From: JAUVXJ01 sp034430275
GTDB lineage: Bacteria > Chloroflexota > Anaerolineae > UBA7937 > B3-Chlor
Reading direction: 5' to 3'
Assembly: GCA_034430275.1 (NCBI GenBank)
Contig: DAOUEW010000262.1
Coordinates: 1-7,909, forward strand
Length of the DNA stretch: 7,909 bases
The position numbers and the translations under genes were made by a program. This document shows, piece after piece, positions 6,204 to 7,909 of the stretch; within the stretch, counting starts at the first letter, position 1, and the number at the start of each line of letters is the position of its first letter. Below the pieces are notes generated by a model. It was not told the origin of the DNA, did not search any database, and worked only from the letters and a program-made list of their open reading frames with translations.

Positions 6204-6797
6204 TCAGCCCTCACTCCTAAGACGATAGTGAGCGGGCAAAAGTTCCGCCTGGTCCAGCAGGTAGTCGCGCAGCCTGGCCCGGGCGCGGCTGAGGCGTGAT
6301 TTCACCGTGCCCACCGAGGCGCCCGTGGCCAAAGCTATCTCGACGTAGCTCAGACCCTGAACGTCTGAGAGCACCAGGGTCACGCGCTGCTCGGCTGGAA
6401 GGGTGCCTATGCCTCCCTGTATGGTCTGACCCAATTCGTGGCGCAGAGCAGACTCTTCGGGCGATTCACGTCCATTGACGAAATGAGAGGAGGAGTCACT
6501 GTCCGTGTAGACCGCTTCCAGGGAACTGGTGGGACGCCGCTTCTGGAGCCGTAACTGATCGTAGCAGGCGTTGGTGGCTATGCGCAGCAGCCAGGCCTTG
6601 AAGGAGCCACCTTTGAACTTGCCGACGGCCTGGTAGGCGGAGAGGAAGGTGTCCTGGCTCGCGTCTGCCGCCGCCTGGGAATCTCCCAGGATGCGGTAGG
6701 CCACGTTGTAGACCATGTCCTGATAGTGCGACACCAACTCATTGAAGGAATGGGTATCGCCCCGCCTGGCGGCGGCGATCAACGCCTTCTCGTCCAC
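6204..6797 (-). CDS. ECF-type RNA polymerase sigma factor (RpoE-like)
   Basis: A 197-residue sigma-70-family factor containing only regions 2 and 4, as in extracytoplasmic-function sigmas. Region 2 covers about 14-85, with 'DASQDTFLSAYQAVGKF' (45-61) and 'FKAWLLRIATNACYDQLR' (66-83) for core binding and -10 recognition. A linker of about 85-117 follows. Region 4 (about 120-180) has the helix-turn-helix 'YVEIALATGASVGTVKSRLS' (151-170) for -35 recognition. It would direct RNA polymerase to a regulon released when the downstream membrane anti-sigma factor lets go. The two genes are one base apart. The GTG start at 6797 is forced: upstream in frame there is no other start codon before a TAG at 6825-6827. 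No strong Shine-Dalgarno precedes it. Its own promoter must overlap the divergent tRNA promoter or lie within the tRNA gene, and no autoregulatory ECF-type motif is evident. Confidence 0.93.
   Translation of the reverse strand: MDEKALIAAARRGDTHSFNELVSHYQDMVYNVAYRILGDSQAAADASQDTFLSAYQAVGKFKGGSFKAWLLRIATNACYDQLRLQKRRPTSSLEAVYTDSDSSSHFVNGRESPEESALRHELGQTIQGGIGTLPAEQRVTLVLSDVQGLSYVEIALATGASVGTVKSRLSRARARLRDYLLDQAELLPAHYRLRSEG
6208..6218 (-). promoter_or_regulatory. Ribosome binding site of the anti-sigma gene
   Basis: AGGAG (6214-6218) and GAGGG (6208-6212), inside the last codons of the sigma gene, lie 11 and 5 bases before ATG 6202. The position favours that ATG over the GTG at 6214 and suggests translational coupling. 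Confidence 0.5.
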
Positions 6798-6826
6798 TTG
6801 ACTTACTGCGGGTCCTACTCTATACT
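6798..6826 (+). promoter_or_regulatory. Strong promoter of the tRNA-Leu gene
   Basis: TTGACT (6798-6803), a 17-base spacer and TATACT (6821-6826) make a near-consensus housekeeping promoter. The predicted start near 6833 gives an 8-base 5' leader before the mature tRNA. The -35 hexamer is immediately next to the divergent GTG start codon of the sigma gene. Confidence 0.75.
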
Positions 6827-6840
6827 AGCGGCAAAAGAAA

Positions 6841-6926
6841 GCCGAAGTGGCGGAACAGGCAGACGCGACGGTCTCAAAAACCGTTGAGGGGTAACCCTCA
6901 TGTGGGTTCGAGTCCCACCTTCGGCA
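6841..6926 (+). tRNA. tRNA-Leu (anticodon CAA)
   Basis: An 86-base class II tRNA. The acceptor arm GCCGAAG (6841-6847) pairs perfectly with CTTCGGC (6919-6925), with discriminator A6926; CCA is not encoded. The D stem is GCG/CGC (6850-6852, 6864-6866). The anticodon stem is ACGGT/ACCGT around the loop CTCAAAA, which places anticodon CAA at 6875-6877, reading UUG. The long variable arm TGAGGG-GTAA-CCCTCA (6885-6900) is typical of leucine tRNA. The T arm is GTGGG-TTCGAGT-CCCAC. Confidence 0.97.
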
Positions 6927-6954
6927 TGAAGCATTATAGCAGCTTTGGGATCGT

Positions 6955-6982
6955 GCAGCTAGGGTTCCCAGAAAAGAGCTGC
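6955..6982 (+). other. Hairpin downstream of the tRNA
   Basis: GCAGCT (6955-6960) pairs with AGCTGC (6977-6982); the loop contains a GGG-TT-CCC that could form its own small stem. There is no U-run after it, so it could aid 3' processing or weak termination of the tRNA transcript, or mean nothing. Confidence 0.3.
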
Positions 6983-7015
6983 GTATGTTGCGACATCGGA
7001 AAGCCGTATCCTTGC

Positions 7016-7064
7016 GCAGAACCGACGACAGAATGGGCCGCCAGAGGCTTGAGCGTCGGTTCGC
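7016..7064 (+). promoter_or_regulatory. Long-stem hairpin in the leader of the Thr/Pro-rich protein gene
   Basis: GAACCGACG (7019-7027) and CGTCGGTTC (7054-7062) form a perfect 9-base-pair stem. It extends by GC/GC across a one-base bulge, and the 26-base loop contains a further GCC/GGC pairing. It sits about 31 bases before the start codon and is followed by TTCTTAAGGGGG, which is too weak a U-tract for a standard terminator. It could be the end of the tRNA unit, an attenuator or an mRNA-stability element. Confidence 0.45.
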
Positions 7065-7075
7065 TTCTTAAGGGG

Positions 7076-7085
7076 GCAACGTTGC
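7076..7085. repeat. 10-base perfect palindrome next to the ribosome binding site
   Basis: GCAACGTTGC is its own reverse complement and ends directly before GGAG (7086-7089). It could be an operator half or a small stem affecting ribosome access; a 10-base palindrome can also occur by chance. Confidence 0.35.
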
Positions 7086-7089
7086 GGAG
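7086..7089 (+). promoter_or_regulatory. Ribosome binding site deciding the start of the Thr/Pro-rich protein
   Basis: GGAG lies 6 bases before ATG 7096 but directly touches ATG 7090. The second ATG is therefore the better start. Confidence 0.6.
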
Positions 7090-7095
7090 ATGACG

Positions 7096-7909
7096 ATGAG
7101 CGTGTGGAGAGCAGTGGCAGCGCTGCTGCTGGTGGGAGTGGCCGTTGGTCTGGGTGTGGGATTCCTGATCGGCTGGGGGGTCTGGCCTGTCGAGTACTAC
7201 GACACCGATCCCGTCGATCTGAGAGGGGAGCACAAGGAAGAGTACATCGTCCTGGTGGCCGCCGCCTACGCCCTAGATGGGGACCTGGACCACGCGGAGG
7301 ACAGGCTGGCCAAGCTGGAGGAGGAAGATATCGCCCAGGTGGTGGGTGACCTCGCGGAGAGGTACCTAGAGCGAGGCGAGGACAGCACGACGACCACGAA
7401 TCTGGTGATGTTGGCCGACGCGCTGGGCTCCAGCACGGAGGCCATGCTGGCCTACGTGGCCACGCCCACGCTGGCTCCCACGTTCACACCCACAGCCACG
7501 GAAGTGCCGACCTCGGCGCCCACGGATACGCCGCTGCCCACCGAGACCGCGACAGTGGTGCCTCCCACGGCCACGTCGACGCCTGTGCCTCCTACGCCCA
7601 CATACACGTCTGTGCCACCCACGAACACTCCGCAGCCGCCTACCAGTACCTCTGTGCCGGCGACGGCGACTTCCACGTCGGTGCCACCCACGGAGACGCC
7701 CGCGCTAGCTGAGGACACCAGCACGCCGACGGCCACTTCCCAGCCGGTGGGAAGCTGTCCCAATCGCCCGGGTATTACCATCCGTGACATATCGGCCCAG
7801 GGCAGAGATTGGGCATGGGTGCAGGAGACCTTCGGAGGTGTGGAGACAGTGCCAGCATCAAGCTGTCCAGATGGTGCGGTCTACGCTGTGGATACTCTAC
7901 AGGAGTCTA
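7096..7909 (+). CDS. Membrane-anchored protein with Thr/Pro-rich linker, partial (Chloroflexota-type, function unknown)
   Basis: The frame is open to the right edge and gives 271 residues. The first 30 hold one hydrophobic helix ('AALLLVGVAVGLGVGFLIGW'), an uncleaved anchor or signal peptide. A compact, mostly helical domain follows (about 31-120), with 'WPVEYYDTDPVDLR' (30-43) and 'VAAAYALDGDLDHAEDRLAK' (54-73), the latter resembling a TPR-like helix pair. Residues 123-217 are a Thr/Pro-rich linker. A further segment then begins with 'CPNRPGITIRDI' (221-232) and a second Cys at 257, suggesting an extracytoplasmic domain with a possible disulfide. I recognise the anchor, 'WPVEYYDTDP' and Thr/Pro arrangement as common in Anaerolineae genomes, but no function is known to me. 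The protein is probably exported with its C-terminal part outside. ATG 7096 is chosen because of GGAG 6 bases upstream. Confidence 0.8.
   Translation, partial: MSVWRAVAALLLVGVAVGLGVGFLIGWGVWPVEYYDTDPVDLRGEHKEEYIVLVAAAYALDGDLDHAEDRLAKLEEEDIAQVVGDLAERYLERGEDSTTTTNLVMLADALGSSTEAMLAYVATPTLAPTFTPTATEVPTSAPTDTPLPTETATVVPPTATSTPVPPTPTYTSVPPTNTPQPPTSTSVPATATSTSVPPTETPALAEDTSTPTATSQPVGSCPNRPGITIRDISAQGRDWAWVQETFGGVETVPASSCPDGAVYAVDTLQES
7462..7746 (+). repeat. Degenerate repeats encoding the Thr/Pro-rich linker
   Basis: About 285 bases of short degenerate repeats built on codons for Thr, Pro, Val, Ser and Ala, with units such as TSVPPT recurring (around 7606-7623 and 7675-7692). They encode a flexible, probably extracellular linker in the protein above. 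The same repeats give a spurious Val/Gly-rich open frame on the opposite strand. Confidence 0.7.

Noticed and set aside
6819..6847. Sigma-factor promoter using minus-strand TATAGA at 6819-6824
   Set aside because: The hexamer 17 bases upstream is CTTCGG, which has no resemblance to a -35 box, and it lies in the tRNA acceptor stem.
6927..6982. Rho-independent terminator directly after the tRNA
   Set aside because: The hairpin there has a 16-base loop and no following U-run, so it is listed only as a hairpin.
6841..7095. tRNA-Leu gene as an integration site for a genomic island
   Set aside because: No second copy of the tRNA 3' end, integrase or mobile-element gene is seen in the window.
7452..7790. 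Val/Gly-rich open frame of 112 residues on the minus strand
   Set aside because: It is the antisense of the Thr/Pro-rich repeat region; Val-Gly periodicity is what such repeats give in reverse, and it has no homology-like features.

Overview
The window looks like a piece of a GC-rich bacterial chromosome, most likely a Chloroflexota (Anaerolineae-like) genome. The main clue is the right-hand gene: a single N-terminal membrane anchor, a short conserved-looking domain around 'WPVEYYDTDP', and a long Thr/Pro linker, an architecture I associate with that phylum. The orphan ADP-forming CoA ligase subunit and the archaeal-looking UbiD/AcnX pair fit but do not prove it. No mobile element, CRISPR array or phage gene is visible.

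Left part (1-2048, minus strand): a tightly spaced pair, a UbiD-family decarboxylase followed 9 bases later by an aconitase-X (AcnX) catalytic subunit cut off by the window edge. In archaea these two families catalyse successive steps of the modified mevalonate pathway: dehydration of mevalonate 5-phosphate, then decarboxylation to isopentenyl phosphate. Their adjacency here suggests that this bacterium has that route, or a related dehydratase-decarboxylase module. This is the most interesting content of the window.

Middle part (2171-5132): two divergent genes. On the minus strand is a polytopic transporter of the MATE/MOP superfamily resembling the progressive ankylosis (ANKH) group. On the plus strand is an ADP-forming acyl-CoA synthetase alpha-type subunit with no ATP-grasp partner beside it. 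Their shared upstream region carries a good sigma-70-type promoter (TTGACT-N17-TACAAT) on the plus strand, and an inverted copy of its 12-base -10/start region on the minus strand.

Right part (5183-7909): an ECF sigma factor and its membrane anti-sigma factor form a minus-strand operon one base apart. The anti-sigma factor has a zinc-finger domain, two membrane segments and a roughly 190-residue Ala/Glu/Pro/Thr-rich region between them. Divergent from them is a tRNA-Leu(CAA) gene with a strong promoter placed immediately outside the sigma-factor start codon. After it comes a 169-base leader with hairpins, then the membrane-anchored Thr/Pro-rich protein running off the right edge. No gap between genes exceeds 300 bases.
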